Origin: Leptolyngbya ohadii IS1
GTDB taxonomy: Bacteria > Cyanobacteriota > Cyanobacteriia > Elainellales > Elainellaceae
Assembly: GCF_002215035.1 (NCBI RefSeq)
Contig: NZ_NKFP01000001.1
Span: 679,501-743,500, forward strand
Direction of reading: 5' to 3'
Length of the DNA stretch: 64,000 bases
A program made the position numbers and the translations under genes. This document shows, piece after piece, positions 50,842 to 59,229 of the stretch; the first letter of the stretch is position 1; every line of letters starts with the position of its first letter. Below the pieces are notes generated by a model. That model searched no databases, was not told where the DNA came from, and worked only from the letters and a program-made list of their open reading frames with translations.

Positions 50842-52254
50842 ATGTCAAAAATTCCGGTTCGGAATCCCCGTACGGGTGCGATCGACTACTGGATTGCTCC
50901 CTCCACCTCGGACCAGCTTGCTGCCCAATGCGATCGGCTTCGGATCGCTCAAACTGCTTGGCAAGCAGTGGATTTAGCACAGCGAATTGCCACCCTTCAG
51001 CAGTGGAAACAAGCCATTCAAGACCACCGCGAGGCGTTGATTCAGGCATTGGTTGAGGATACAGGGCGATTGGATGTTTCGGTGTTAGAGGTTAATTCTG
51101 TGCTGTCGAGCCTCGATCGCTGGTGTCGGCTTGCGCCGGAACTGCTGCAAGACCTTGAGAATCCGACTGCCATTCCGTTTATTCATTTACGCCAGGATGC
51201 AGTTCCCTATCCGCTCGTAGGAGTGATCAGTCCGTGGAATTTTCCACTGCTGCTGGCGATGATTGATACGATTCCGGCTCTCTTGGCGGGCTGTGCAGTG
51301 ATTGTGAAACCGAGTGAAATTGCCCCTCGATTCATTAATCCGCTCCTGCAAATGTTGGAGCAAGTTCCAATGCTGCGGGATGTCTTCACCTTAATTGAAG
51401 GGGCGGGAGAGACGGGAGCAGCTTTAGTAGATCAGGTGGATCTGGTTTGCTTTACGGGCAGCGTTAAAACGGGGCGACAGGTCGCAGAAGCCGCTGCAAA
51501 GCGATTTATTCCTGCGTTCTTGGAATTGGGCGGCAAAGATCCAGCGATCGTTCTGGAGTCCGCGAATCTGAATCTGGCAACCTCTGCAATTCTATGGGGT
51601 TCGGTCGTGAACACAGGGCAGTCCTGCCTTTCCATCGAGCGGATTTATGTGGCGCAAGCGATCGCCAAACCCTTCACCGAACAGCTTGTCGCGAAGGCAA
51701 CCCAACTCAAGCTGGCTTACCCGACCGTGAACAGCGGTGAAATCGGTCCCATTATTGCCAATCGACAAGCCGCTATCATTGAGGATCAGTTGCAGGATGC
51801 GATCGAGAAAGGGGCGATCGTCCAGTGTGGCGGAAAGGTTGAAGTTCTGGATGGCGGTCTGTGGTGCGCTCCAACGGTTTTAACCCAGGTCAATCATAGG
51901 ATGAGAATCATGACGGAGGAAACGTTTGGACCCGTCATGCCGATAATGTCCTTTACAGCCGTAGAAGAAGCAATTCAACTGGCAAACGATACGATTTATG
52001 GCTTAAGTGCCGCTGTTTTCGCAGGGTCGCAGGCAGAGGCATTAGCCGTAGGCGATCGGCTTCAGGCAGGTGCCATTAGCATTAACGATGCCGCACTGAC
52101 CGCATTGATTCATGAGGGAGAAAAGAATGCATTCAACTATTCTGGCATGGGGGGGTCGCGCATGGGACCTGCCGCCCTGAAACGATTTATGCGAAAGAAA
52201 GCGTATTTAATTAAAACAAACCCTGTCCCTGATCCGTGGTGGTTCAAATCATAA
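50842..52254 (+). CDS. Aldehyde dehydrogenase
   Basis: Oxidises an aldehyde to the acid with NAD(P). 470 residues. Motifs: GVISPWNFPLLLAMIDTIPA near 130, KPSEIAPRF, FTGSVKTGRQVAEAAAKRF, the general-base Glu in FLELGGKDPAIVL near 230 and the catalytic Cys in NTGQSCLSIERIYV near 264. EETFGPVMPIM and SINDAALTALIHEGEKNAF follow. GGAGG precedes the ATG. It groups with succinate-semialdehyde/benzaldehyde-type ALDHs by feel. Short spacing to the nitrilase-like and calycin-like genes suggests one operon. Confidence 0.93.
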   Translation: MSKIPVRNPRTGAIDYWIAPSTSDQLAAQCDRLRIAQTAWQAVDLAQRIATLQQWKQAIQDHREALIQALVEDTGRLDVSVLEVNSVLSSLDRWCRLAPELLQDLENPTAIPFIHLRQDAVPYPLVGVISPWNFPLLLAMIDTIPALLAGCAVIVKPSEIAPRFINPLLQMLEQVPMLRDVFTLIEGAGETGAALVDQVDLVCFTGSVKTGRQVAEAAAKRFIPAFLELGGKDPAIVLESANLNLATSAILWGSVVNTGQSCLSIERIYVAQAIAKPFTEQLVAKATQLKLAYPTVNSGEIGPIIANRQAAIIEDQLQDAIEKGAIVQCGGKVEVLDGGLWCAPTVLTQVNHRMRIMTEETFGPVMPIMSFTAVEEAIQLANDTIYGLSAAVFAGSQAEALAVGDRLQAGAISINDAALTALIHEGEKNAFNYSGMGGSRMGPAALKRFMRKKAYLIKTNPVPDPWWFKS

Positions 52255-52275
52255 CTGACTTCTTGGGAGGCAATC

Positions 52276-52722
52276 ATGGCAAATATCCGCGACGAAATGC
52301 CCGTTCTTGCACGACACGAAGGTGATTGGACTGGAACCTATACCCTGATCGATTGCAGCGGCAAGATTCTAGATCAGCATCGATCGCATTTAACCTGTCA
52401 ATTTCCAGCTGATGATCCAGCGGCGTACTATCAAATCAACCGCTATACCTGGACAGACGGCAAGCAGGAAGAACATCGCTTTCCCGGCACCTATCATGAC
52501 AAAAAGCTGTGGTTTGATACCGATCGGATTAAAGGTCATGCCTGGGAAGTTGATGATTCCACAGTAATTCTCTGGTTTTCCTACAAAACCGTGCCAGATT
52601 TCTATCTCTATGAAATGATTCAAGTTAGTCCCTGCAACAATCATCGCGCTCGTACCTGGCATTGGTTTAAGAATAACCAGATTTTTCAACGCACTCTCAT
52701 TCAGGAGGAGCGACAGGGTTAG
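52276..52722 (+). CDS. Calycin-like protein (DUF3598-like)
   Basis: 148 residues, beta-rich. Opens with MPVLARHEGDWTGTYTLIDC and continues HLTCQFPADDPAAYYQINRY, FPGTYHDKKLWFDTDRIKGH and ARTWHWFKNNQIFQRTLIQE. The short up-and-down strands and Trp content fit a lipocalin/calycin barrel, and similarity to DUF3598 is likely but not certain. GGGAGG precedes the ATG, 21 bp after the aldehyde dehydrogenase stop. It may bind a small hydrophobic ligand used by the pathway. No catalytic motif recognised. Confidence 0.62.
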   Translation: MANIRDEMPVLARHEGDWTGTYTLIDCSGKILDQHRSHLTCQFPADDPAAYYQINRYTWTDGKQEEHRFPGTYHDKKLWFDTDRIKGHAWEVDDSTVILWFSYKTVPDFYLYEMIQVSPCNNHRARTWHWFKNNQIFQRTLIQEERQG

Positions 52723-52741
52723 AGGCAAAATTTTTCAAGTA

Positions 52742-53638
52742 TCAATGAGCGTAAGACAACACAGCTCCAGCCTGAGATAAATCCCGATCGACTCGGACAA
52801 AAAATAAACTGCCGTCTTCTGAAATGTGTCTGGGAAGTGTACTGAAGCTAGGACAATAGCAAAAATGCTCCTTGGCAAATGGGTAGTCTCCAATATTGCA
52901 GCATCCCGCCAAGCCGTATGCCTCTTCGTTATAGGACTGAATCATCATCTGCTTCCCGTCATAGTGGGGCAGAAGGGTGATTAGCCACACTCCACCGCCG
53001 TTTGCTGCTTTTCTTAACCATTTCTTGTTTGCTTGAATAAATTGCGTCGTATCGGTCTTGCCCCAAGGCAGCAGTTTGCTGTCTAACACGGGAATAAACC
53101 CACCGATTCTCGCTTCTGAGTGGTTCTGTAGGTCTTGATACTGGAGACGATCGTTTTCCATCCATAAAATTTCTGCTGCCTCACCGTTCAGGACTTTCCA
53201 CGACCCTACTCTGACTCCTGCTGGAATAAAGGAGTAGCAGTGCTTACCAAGCTTCCACTCTCCCACTTGAACCGCACCACTCAGCACAAAAATCTCCAAA
53301 TCTGCTGTAAATCTACCTGCGGGAATTTCAAATTGGGAGGGGAGCAAAACCTTAGCAGTGGATGCGCCGTTGTCATGCCAGGAGAGCAACTGGCGGGTTG
53401 CACCCATAGGCTGTTTTGGTATTCCACGAATCTGCCATGCGTGTCGAGGGAGGCTACGCGTGTCGAAAAACTGATATTCACGAGGAAGATACTCTGGAGC
53501 AATTGCAGTGCGGCGTCCAGATAAGTTCATTCGACTTTGACCATTTCCCCCCCAATCTTCTGGAGTTGGAACTGTCCCTAAAAAATCATCTGTTGCTTCT
53601 GAAGATGGAGATGGAGAGGACTGCTTGTATTCGTCCAT
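52742..53638 (-). CDS. Cupin-domain protein
   Basis: 298 residues on the strand opposite its neighbours. The cupin core includes FEIPAGRFTADLEIFVLSGA, VQVGEWKLGKHCYSFIPAGV and WKVLNGEAAEILWMEND, with the GEWKLGKHCYSFIPAG segment as cupin motif edges; a second half-cupin is suggested near the C-terminus. Metal-binding His set is incomplete: motif 1 reads AGRFTADLE without the paired His. Start ATG at 53638 with AAAGG upstream; a TTG six codons before is unlikely. Could be a sugar- or acid-binding cupin or inactive dioxygenase. Divergent from the MDR gene. Confidence 0.62.
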   Translation of the reverse strand: MDEYKQSSPSPSSEATDDFLGTVPTPEDWGGNGQSRMNLSGRRTAIAPEYLPREYQFFDTRSLPRHAWQIRGIPKQPMGATRQLLSWHDNGASTAKVLLPSQFEIPAGRFTADLEIFVLSGAVQVGEWKLGKHCYSFIPAGVRVGSWKVLNGEAAEILWMENDRLQYQDLQNHSEARIGGFIPVLDSKLLPWGKTDTTQFIQANKKWLRKAANGGGVWLITLLPHYDGKQMMIQSYNEEAYGLAGCCNIGDYPFAKEHFCYCPSFSTLPRHISEDGSLFFVRVDRDLSQAGAVLSYAH

Positions 53639-53742
53639 ACTTTTATAACCTTTCAATCAATCTAATGCTATACCCTCATCGCCCGATCGACTCATGGTTC
53701 AATGGGTAGATGAACGTTCTACTGCAAAGAGGATGCGCTGCC

Positions 53743-54750
53743 ATGCCCTCTGGAACCTACAAAAAGCTTGTTGCTCAGCAATTCAGCGATAGTTTTCGCT
53801 CAGCGATCGCCATTGAGGAACTGCCGATTCCCGCCCCCAGGGCTGACGAAATTCTGATTCGCAACAGGTTTGCTGGCATCAATGCCGGATTTGACACCCT
53901 GCTTTGTCAGGGGAAAGTTCCCTACGTCAATCTGACACCGCCGATTGATCTGGGCGTTGAAGCGGTGGGAGAAGTGGTGGCGATTGGGCAGGACGTTCAG
54001 ACGCTGCAAGTGGGCGATGCTGTGGCAACAACGCTTCGGGGTGGGGGCTATCGGGAATATCAGTTGATTGCGGCAAACCTGGCCGTTAAGATCTGCGATG
54101 CCAAGCCGGAAATTCTGACGCTGATGCCCACAGGGGTCTCGGCGCTCGTGGCTTTGGAACAGGTGGGAGAAATGAGAAGCGGAGAAGTCATCTTAGTCAC
54201 CGCAGCCGCCGGCGGAACCGGGCATATCGCAGTGCAGCTTGCGAAGCTGGCGGGAAATCATGTGATTGGAATCTGTGGTTCTGACCCGAAGGCTACGCTA
54301 CTCAAAAAGCTAGGATGCGATCGCATTATCAATTATCGAAGCGAATCACTCGACACTGTTCTTCAGCAGGAATATCCGAACGGAGTTAATTTAGTATTTG
54401 ACTGTGTGGGAAGACAGGTTTTTGATACCTGCGTGAATCATTTAGCGATCCGGGGACGCCTGGTGGTCGTCGGTTTTATTTCCGAATACAAGAACGATTT
54501 TGAGACTGTCATCCAACCTCGAATCTATCAAAAGCTATTCTGGAAAGCGGCTTCCGTGCGCGGGTTTTTAATGCCTCACTTTTCCGAATATGCCGAAGAG
54601 GGACGCGATCGCCTGCTTAATTTATTCTACACTGGCAAAATTCAGGTTGCGGTTGATCCGACTGTGTTTCCAGGGGTTGAGTCGATCGCCGATGCCGTGG
54701 ACTATCTGCTGAGCGGTAAGAATTGCGGTAAGGTGGTTGTACAGTTCTAG
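53743..54750 (+). CDS. MDR-family NADPH:quinone oxidoreductase/alcohol dehydrogenase-like
   Basis: 335 residues of the zinc-independent medium-chain dehydrogenase family (QOR/PTGR3/ZADH2-like). Cofactor motif VTAAAGGTGHIAVQLAKLAG near 155, preceded by LMPTGVSALVALEQVGEMRS and followed by GICGSDPKATLLKKLGCDRI. No structural or catalytic zinc cysteines are seen, which argues for an enone or quinone reductase. ATG at 53743 (AGAGG upstream) is preferred to the ATG 11 codons earlier. It shares direction and spacing with the NTF2-like gene after it (41 bp). Confidence 0.88.
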   Translation: MPSGTYKKLVAQQFSDSFRSAIAIEELPIPAPRADEILIRNRFAGINAGFDTLLCQGKVPYVNLTPPIDLGVEAVGEVVAIGQDVQTLQVGDAVATTLRGGGYREYQLIAANLAVKICDAKPEILTLMPTGVSALVALEQVGEMRSGEVILVTAAAGGTGHIAVQLAKLAGNHVIGICGSDPKATLLKKLGCDRIINYRSESLDTVLQQEYPNGVNLVFDCVGRQVFDTCVNHLAIRGRLVVVGFISEYKNDFETVIQPRIYQKLFWKAASVRGFLMPHFSEYAEEGRDRLLNLFYTGKIQVAVDPTVFPGVESIADAVDYLLSGKNCGKVVVQF

Positions 54751-54791
54751 TCGTAACGTTCTAATCAATCTCAATCTCATAAACCTTAAAG

Positions 54792-55187
54792 ATGACGACA
54801 GAATCTTCCAATACATTAGCCGTTGCTCGACAAGCCTTTGCTCATTTTGAACAGGGATTAGCAACCGGAGACTGGCAAGCTTTTCTGGAGATGCTAACGG
54901 ATGACTTTTCATTCTGGTTTCCGATCGGTCAGTTCCACGGATTAAATGTTGGCAAAGAGCGGGCGCAGCAGTTCTTCAGCTATGTTTCTGAGGTGTACAG
55001 CGAGGGGCTAACCTTAACCCTCGATCGCGTTACCAGCAACGAAACAACGGTTGTCTTCGAGTTCTGCGATGAGGGACTTATGTGGGGAAACCCCTATAAA
55101 AACCGGGTAGCGGTTTCGTTTGATGTGCGCGGCAATAAAATCTGTGGCTACCGCGAGTATCTAGGCAGCGATGGGAAATCCAATTAA
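54792..55187 (+). CDS. NTF2-like (SnoaL-type) protein
   Basis: 131 residues with the cone-shaped NTF2 fold: an N-terminal helix LAVARQAFAHFEQGLATGDW, then QAFLEMLTDDFSFWFPIG, FHGLNVGKERAQQFFSYVSE and a beta-rich C-terminus with VVFEFCDEGLMWGNPYKNRV. Such proteins act as small isomerases, dehydratases or binding proteins. It follows the MDR oxidoreductase and is convergent with the hydroxylase-like gene. No specific function can be set. Confidence 0.8.
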   Translation: MTTESSNTLAVARQAFAHFEQGLATGDWQAFLEMLTDDFSFWFPIGQFHGLNVGKERAQQFFSYVSEVYSEGLTLTLDRVTSNETTVVFEFCDEGLMWGNPYKNRVAVSFDVRGNKICGYREYLGSDGKSN

Positions 55188-55225
55188 ATGAAATGATTAG
55201 CTCGAATAGACAAAAAACGGGGCAA

Positions 55226-56038
55226 TCAGGCTTCTAACGCTTTGTCCCATTCCAACTGATAACTTAAACCATACTTGATAAAATCTTCAGGTTTCGCCTG
55301 GTCATTCTTTCCAAAAACCCCCAGACTGTAGGGATTTTCAGCCATGCGCTGTTTCGCTAATTCCTGCTCAAATCGCTCCACTTCTGCTCTGGGTTGATCG
55401 GTCTTAAAAAAATCGACCACCAGTACGGTTCTTTCCTTGTCCGTATAGTTGTGCGGACAGTGGGGATAGCTATGATCTAAAACCATAAATTCGCCTTCGT
55501 GCCAGTAAAGCTTGTCATGGCATATTTTCATAGCGATATCCCCCTCCGGCACAATCAGTCCCAAATAGCCACGATTCATGTGCGGGTTATAGTTCACATG
55601 CAGCTTCACATCCAGTCCGGGCAGGAAAGTTCCAAAATAAACGTTTCTCAGAATGCCGTTGCTACTCAAATTGGTTTTCTCGATCGCCCTCGCCAGTCCT
55701 GGGAAATATCGCTTTCTTAACTCAAGGACTGTTTCTGCAACATTCTGTAATCCATCTTGTAATTCATATTGAGGATATTCAATATAATGCGCCTGAATGT
55801 ATTGTTCAATAAACATTCCTTGAAATAGCACACCAAAAGCACTATATTTCGACTTACCTTTAGTCTTGATCGTTTTGCTTTTAGGTCCCATCACATCAAG
55901 GGCAAACTGCATTTCTTCCTGAGAAGCATTCTGCCGAAATGTTGTAAACTCATCGCGGATAATTTGCCAGTCTTCTTGAAGGATATTCAAAAAAGGAAAC
56001 TGTTGGGGGTCTAAATGATATTCAGTAAACGCTTCCAT
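55226..56038 (-). CDS. Aspartyl/asparaginyl beta-hydroxylase-like protein
   Basis: 270 residues with the Asp_Arg_Hydrox double-stranded beta-helix: LPGLDVKLHVNYNPHMNRGY, LGLIVPEGDIAMKICHDKLY and the second half GEFMVLDHSYPHCPHNYTDK followed by ERTVLVVDFF. The late His of SYPHCPH and Arg of ERTVLVVDF match iron- and 2-oxoglutarate-binding positions. The early iron-binding His of AspH (in xHLGL) reads Tyr here (GYLGL), unless NYNPH or ICHD supplies it. AGGAG 5 nt before the ATG supports the start. Opposite strand to the flanking hydantoinase-like gene, with 52 bp between start codons, so a shared divergent promoter is likely. Confidence 0.75.
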   Translation of the reverse strand: MEAFTEYHLDPQQFPFLNILQEDWQIIRDEFTTFRQNASQEEMQFALDVMGPKSKTIKTKGKSKYSAFGVLFQGMFIEQYIQAHYIEYPQYELQDGLQNVAETVLELRKRYFPGLARAIEKTNLSSNGILRNVYFGTFLPGLDVKLHVNYNPHMNRGYLGLIVPEGDIAMKICHDKLYWHEGEFMVLDHSYPHCPHNYTDKERTVLVVDFFKTDQPRAEVERFEQELAKQRMAENPYSLGVFGKNDQAKPEDFIKYGLSYQLEWDKALEA

Positions 56039-56090
56039 TTTTTTCTCCTAAACAGAATTAAGTTTAACTCGCTATGATTTTATTCTAGCT

Positions 56091-57560
56091 ATGACTCCAG
56101 TTCTGGATAGGTTAGTCAAAAATGTCCGTGTGGTTCGCCCCAATCAATCCGGCGTGGAGCGCTTAGATTTGGGCATCAGAGACGGTAAGTTCGTCCAGAT
56201 TGAGCCTGAAATTGATGCAGAGCGGGCGAAAGTAGTGGTCGATGCTCAAAATCTGCTCGGCTTTCCAGGCGTCGTCGATGCCCACATGCACATCGGCATC
56301 TATCAACCCCTCGACCAGGATGCGATCGCCGAAAGCAAAGCTGCCGCAATGGGAGGCGTAACAACTAGCCTGAACTATATCCGCACGGGTCAGTACTACC
56401 TCAATAAAGGCGGCTCCTATCGAGAGTTTTTTCCAGAGGTGCTTGCCCTATCGGAGGGTAACTTTTTTGTCGATTATGGCTATCATATTGCGCCGATCAG
56501 CGCCCAGCATATTGACGAAATGCATTGGCTATTCGAGCAGCACGGCGTCGCTTCGTTCAAAATTTTCATGTTTTATGGCGGGTATGGTCTGCACGGTCTC
56601 TCGAATCAACAGAATCTATTTCTAATGATCAACAAAGAAGAGCGCTATGACTTTGCCCACTTTGAATTCATCATGCGCAGCCTGTCCCAACTGCGAGAGC
56701 GTTATCCCGGTTTGCAGGACAGCATTAGCCTCAGTCTCCATTGCGAAGTCGCAGACATTCTGAATGCCTATACTAAAATTGTGCAGCAGGATACGACCCT
56801 TACCGGACTCAGTGCCTATAGTGCCGCCCGTCCTCCCCACTCAGAAGGGCTGGCGATCTGTATCGCCTCCTATCTGGCGCACGAAACAAACTGCGGCAAT
56901 ATCAATTTGCTCCATCTCAGTTCCCGCAAAGCAGTCGAAGCAGCTCTGATGATGCAGTCTACCTTTCCCCACATTAATTTTAGACGGGAAGTTACCGTGG
57001 GTCATCTGCTGCTGGATGTCGAAGCTCCCACCGGGAAATGGGCAAAAGTCAATCCGCCGATCCGACCGCGATCGGATGTGGAATATCTCTGGAATGCGGT
57101 GCTTCAGAATCAGGTGGATTGGATTGTAAGCGACCATGCCTGCTGTTCTGCCGAACAAAAAGCGAATCCTCAAGATCCAGAAAATATCTGGTTGGCGAAG
57201 TCCGGTTTTGGCGGCACAGAATATTTACTCTCCGGTATTGTTAGCGAGGGCAGCAAGCGGGGAATGCCCTACAACCAGATGGCAAAGTTACTATGCTGGA
57301 ATCCGGCGCAGCGGTTTGGTTTGCCCCAAAAAGGGGACGTTGCGATCGGCTATGATGCTGACCTAGTGTTACTCGACCCCAATGAAACGTTCGTGGTGCG
57401 GGCGGCTGAGTCTGAGTCTAAACAAGGGTACACCCCCTTTGAAGGCATGGAGCTGACGGGACGGGTCAAGCAGACCCTCCTGCGCGGAAATCTAATTTAC
57501 GATCGGGGGCAGGTCGTTGGTTCTCCTCAGGGACGTTATTTAAGGCGATCGGTTTTCTAA
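56091..57560 (+). CDS. Hydantoinase/dihydropyrimidinase-type amidohydrolase
   Basis: Hydrolyses cyclic amides such as hydantoins or dihydropyrimidines to N-carbamoyl amino acids. 489 residues. Metal-site motifs: GFPGVVDAHMHIGIYQ near 58-73, the carboxylated-Lys region GVASFKIFMFYGGYG near 155, SLSLHCEVADILN near 217, NLLHLSSRKAVEA near 275 and DWIVSDHACCSAEQ near 345. Length is normal. It may also be an allantoinase-like or dihydroorotase-like enzyme. An N-carbamoylase would be expected next: the only candidate here is the nitrilase-fold protein that lacks its Cys. The end of the gene overlaps the stub of a convergent broken gene. Confidence 0.88.
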   Translation: MTPVLDRLVKNVRVVRPNQSGVERLDLGIRDGKFVQIEPEIDAERAKVVVDAQNLLGFPGVVDAHMHIGIYQPLDQDAIAESKAAAMGGVTTSLNYIRTGQYYLNKGGSYREFFPEVLALSEGNFFVDYGYHIAPISAQHIDEMHWLFEQHGVASFKIFMFYGGYGLHGLSNQQNLFLMINKEERYDFAHFEFIMRSLSQLRERYPGLQDSISLSLHCEVADILNAYTKIVQQDTTLTGLSAYSAARPPHSEGLAICIASYLAHETNCGNINLLHLSSRKAVEAALMMQSTFPHINFRREVTVGHLLLDVEAPTGKWAKVNPPIRPRSDVEYLWNAVLQNQVDWIVSDHACCSAEQKANPQDPENIWLAKSGFGGTEYLLSGIVSEGSKRGMPYNQMAKLLCWNPAQRFGLPQKGDVAIGYDADLVLLDPNETFVVRAAESESKQGYTPFEGMELTGRVKQTLLRGNLIYDRGQVVGSPQGRYLRRSVF

Positions 57561-57562
57561 AA

Positions 57563-58068
57563 CCCTCTACGGGAATCAGATTAATTGCTCGTAAACTATC
57601 TCGATGAGGGGTAATGCCAAGTTGCCCCAGTTCATACCGTTGCAGTACCAGTTCCGTAAATTGCAAGGGGGTACTAAAGGGATATTCATCTAGCTGATCA
57701 CACGCTTGATCGAGTAAGCTCTGAAACGCCTGCTTGAATTCTGGATAGGGTCCCTTGTGCGGGAACTGCTTACAGGCACTATAGGCTATATAGGTGCGGC
57801 GCAAATATTGTTGTGTCTGTTACAGGGCAGCCTGAACCACTGGGTGAACGGCATATTGTTCCCTTTCATAGTGTAGTCGTTGATTCAAGCTTATAACGAA
57901 GAACAGCAGCAATAGCATAGTTGTGCTGTATTCAACCAGGGGAAATCTATCAAAAGAAGCAGGATGTCTTAAAGCTCCTATCCTAAACTGAATGGCACTG
58001 CTTAATTGAGGATATTGTGATAACTCAATGCGATATTGAGAGAAATTGCTGTAGACGAACTGCTTCAA
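57563..58068 (-). pseudogene. Broken 2-oxoglutarate/Fe(II) oxygenase-like gene
   Basis: From ATG 58068 the frame reads MKQFVYSNFSQYRIELSQYP ... HPVVQAAL, meets TAA at 57820-57822, and continues in the same frame as QTQQYLRRTYIAYSACKQFP and LQFTELVLQRYELGQLGITP, then HRDSLRAINLI. The HRD after QRYELGQLGITP matches the iron-binding HxD of the oxygenase family. Homology fails soon after INLI, where the gene runs into the hydantoinase 3' end, so the C-terminal half with the second His and Arg is missing. One in-frame stop and a truncation make it non-functional unless the stop is read through. Confidence 0.7.
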
Positions 58069-58118
58069 TCGCTGTAGATAGCTATCGCAATTAGAATGAA
58101 GCTTATTGAGAATGGATT

Positions 58119-59075
58119 ATGCCTACTTCAGAAATGATTTATCGCGAACTTGGCAATACTGGAGAGCAGGTTTCTGCGATCGGATTGGGCGGGTGGCATC
58201 TTGCGTTAAAGCATGTAGATGAACCGCTAGCAATTCGCCTAGTTCGCACAGCGATCGATCGCGGTATTACCTTCATGGATAACTGCTGGGACTACCTGGA
58301 AGGGAAAGCTGAAATTCGTATGGGCAAAGCACTGCGAGATGGTTATCGCGATAAAGTGTTTTTGATGACCAAGATTGACGGACGATCGAAGCAAGAGGCT
58401 GCCAAGCAGATTGATGAATCGCTCCGCCGCTTGCAGGTTGATTATGTAGATCTGTTGCAGTTTCATGAAATTCTGCGCTTTGAAGACCCCCACCGAATTT
58501 TTGACCCTGAAGGAGCACTGCAAGCGTTTCTGGAAGCAAAGCAAGTGGGGAAAGTCCGTTACATTGGCTTCACAGGACATAAAGACCCTGAAATTCATTT
58601 GCATATGCTGGAGGTAGCAGACCAGAACGGCTTCAAGTTTGACACCGCCCAGATGCCGCTTAACGTGATGGATGCCCACTATCGCAGTTTCGCCAAGACT
58701 GTTGTGCCGGAACTGGTGAAGCGACAGATTGGCATTCTGGGCATGAAGAGTCTGGCAAATGGAATTTTGCTTCGATCGAACACCGTGACAGCGATCGAAT
58801 GTTTGCACTATGCGCTCAATTTACCCACGTCGGTTGTAATTACGGGCATGGACAGTATGGAAACCCTAGACCAGGCATTTGAAGCCGTCAAAACCTTTCA
58901 GCCGATGAGCGACGAACAGGTGCAGGCACTTCTAACAAAAACCGCAAAAGCAGGGTCACGCGGTGAGTTTGAACCGTTCAAAACCTCATCGATTTTTGAC
59001 GGCACGGCTCAGAATCCTGATTGGCTGGGTAAGGAACCGCAGCGTCTTCAGCAGCTAATGTCCGCTGCACAGTAG
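58119..59075 (+). CDS. Aldo/keto reductase
   Basis: 318 residues, NADPH-dependent TIM-barrel reductase. Visible: MIYRELGNTGEQVSAIGLGG at the N-terminus, the catalytic Tyr in FMDNCWDYLEGKAE near 53-66, Lys in VFLMTKIDGRSK near 85 and His in VDLLQFHEILRF near 115. ILGMKSLANGILL and VVITGMDSMETLDQAFEAV close the barrel and cofactor site. Begins 51 bp after the broken oxygenase gene on the opposite strand and ends 155 bp before ilvD. Might serve the preceding carbonyl-chemistry cluster but could be independent. Confidence 0.92.
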   Translation: MPTSEMIYRELGNTGEQVSAIGLGGWHLALKHVDEPLAIRLVRTAIDRGITFMDNCWDYLEGKAEIRMGKALRDGYRDKVFLMTKIDGRSKQEAAKQIDESLRRLQVDYVDLLQFHEILRFEDPHRIFDPEGALQAFLEAKQVGKVRYIGFTGHKDPEIHLHMLEVADQNGFKFDTAQMPLNVMDAHYRSFAKTVVPELVKRQIGILGMKSLANGILLRSNTVTAIECLHYALNLPTSVVITGMDSMETLDQAFEAVKTFQPMSDEQVQALLTKTAKAGSRGEFEPFKTSSIFDGTAQNPDWLGKEPQRLQQLMSAAQ

Positions 59076-59229
59076 CACCTATTCACTTGAGGAGCCGGGT
59101 TCGCTTTAACGTTGCTGTATCCTGTTTGAGATTGATCCGGTTTAGAATCCTCAAACACTCGACTTTCTACATCGCATTAGACTACGCACATCTGCAACAG
59201 GTGCAGCGACAGCAGCGCAATAGCTTTAC

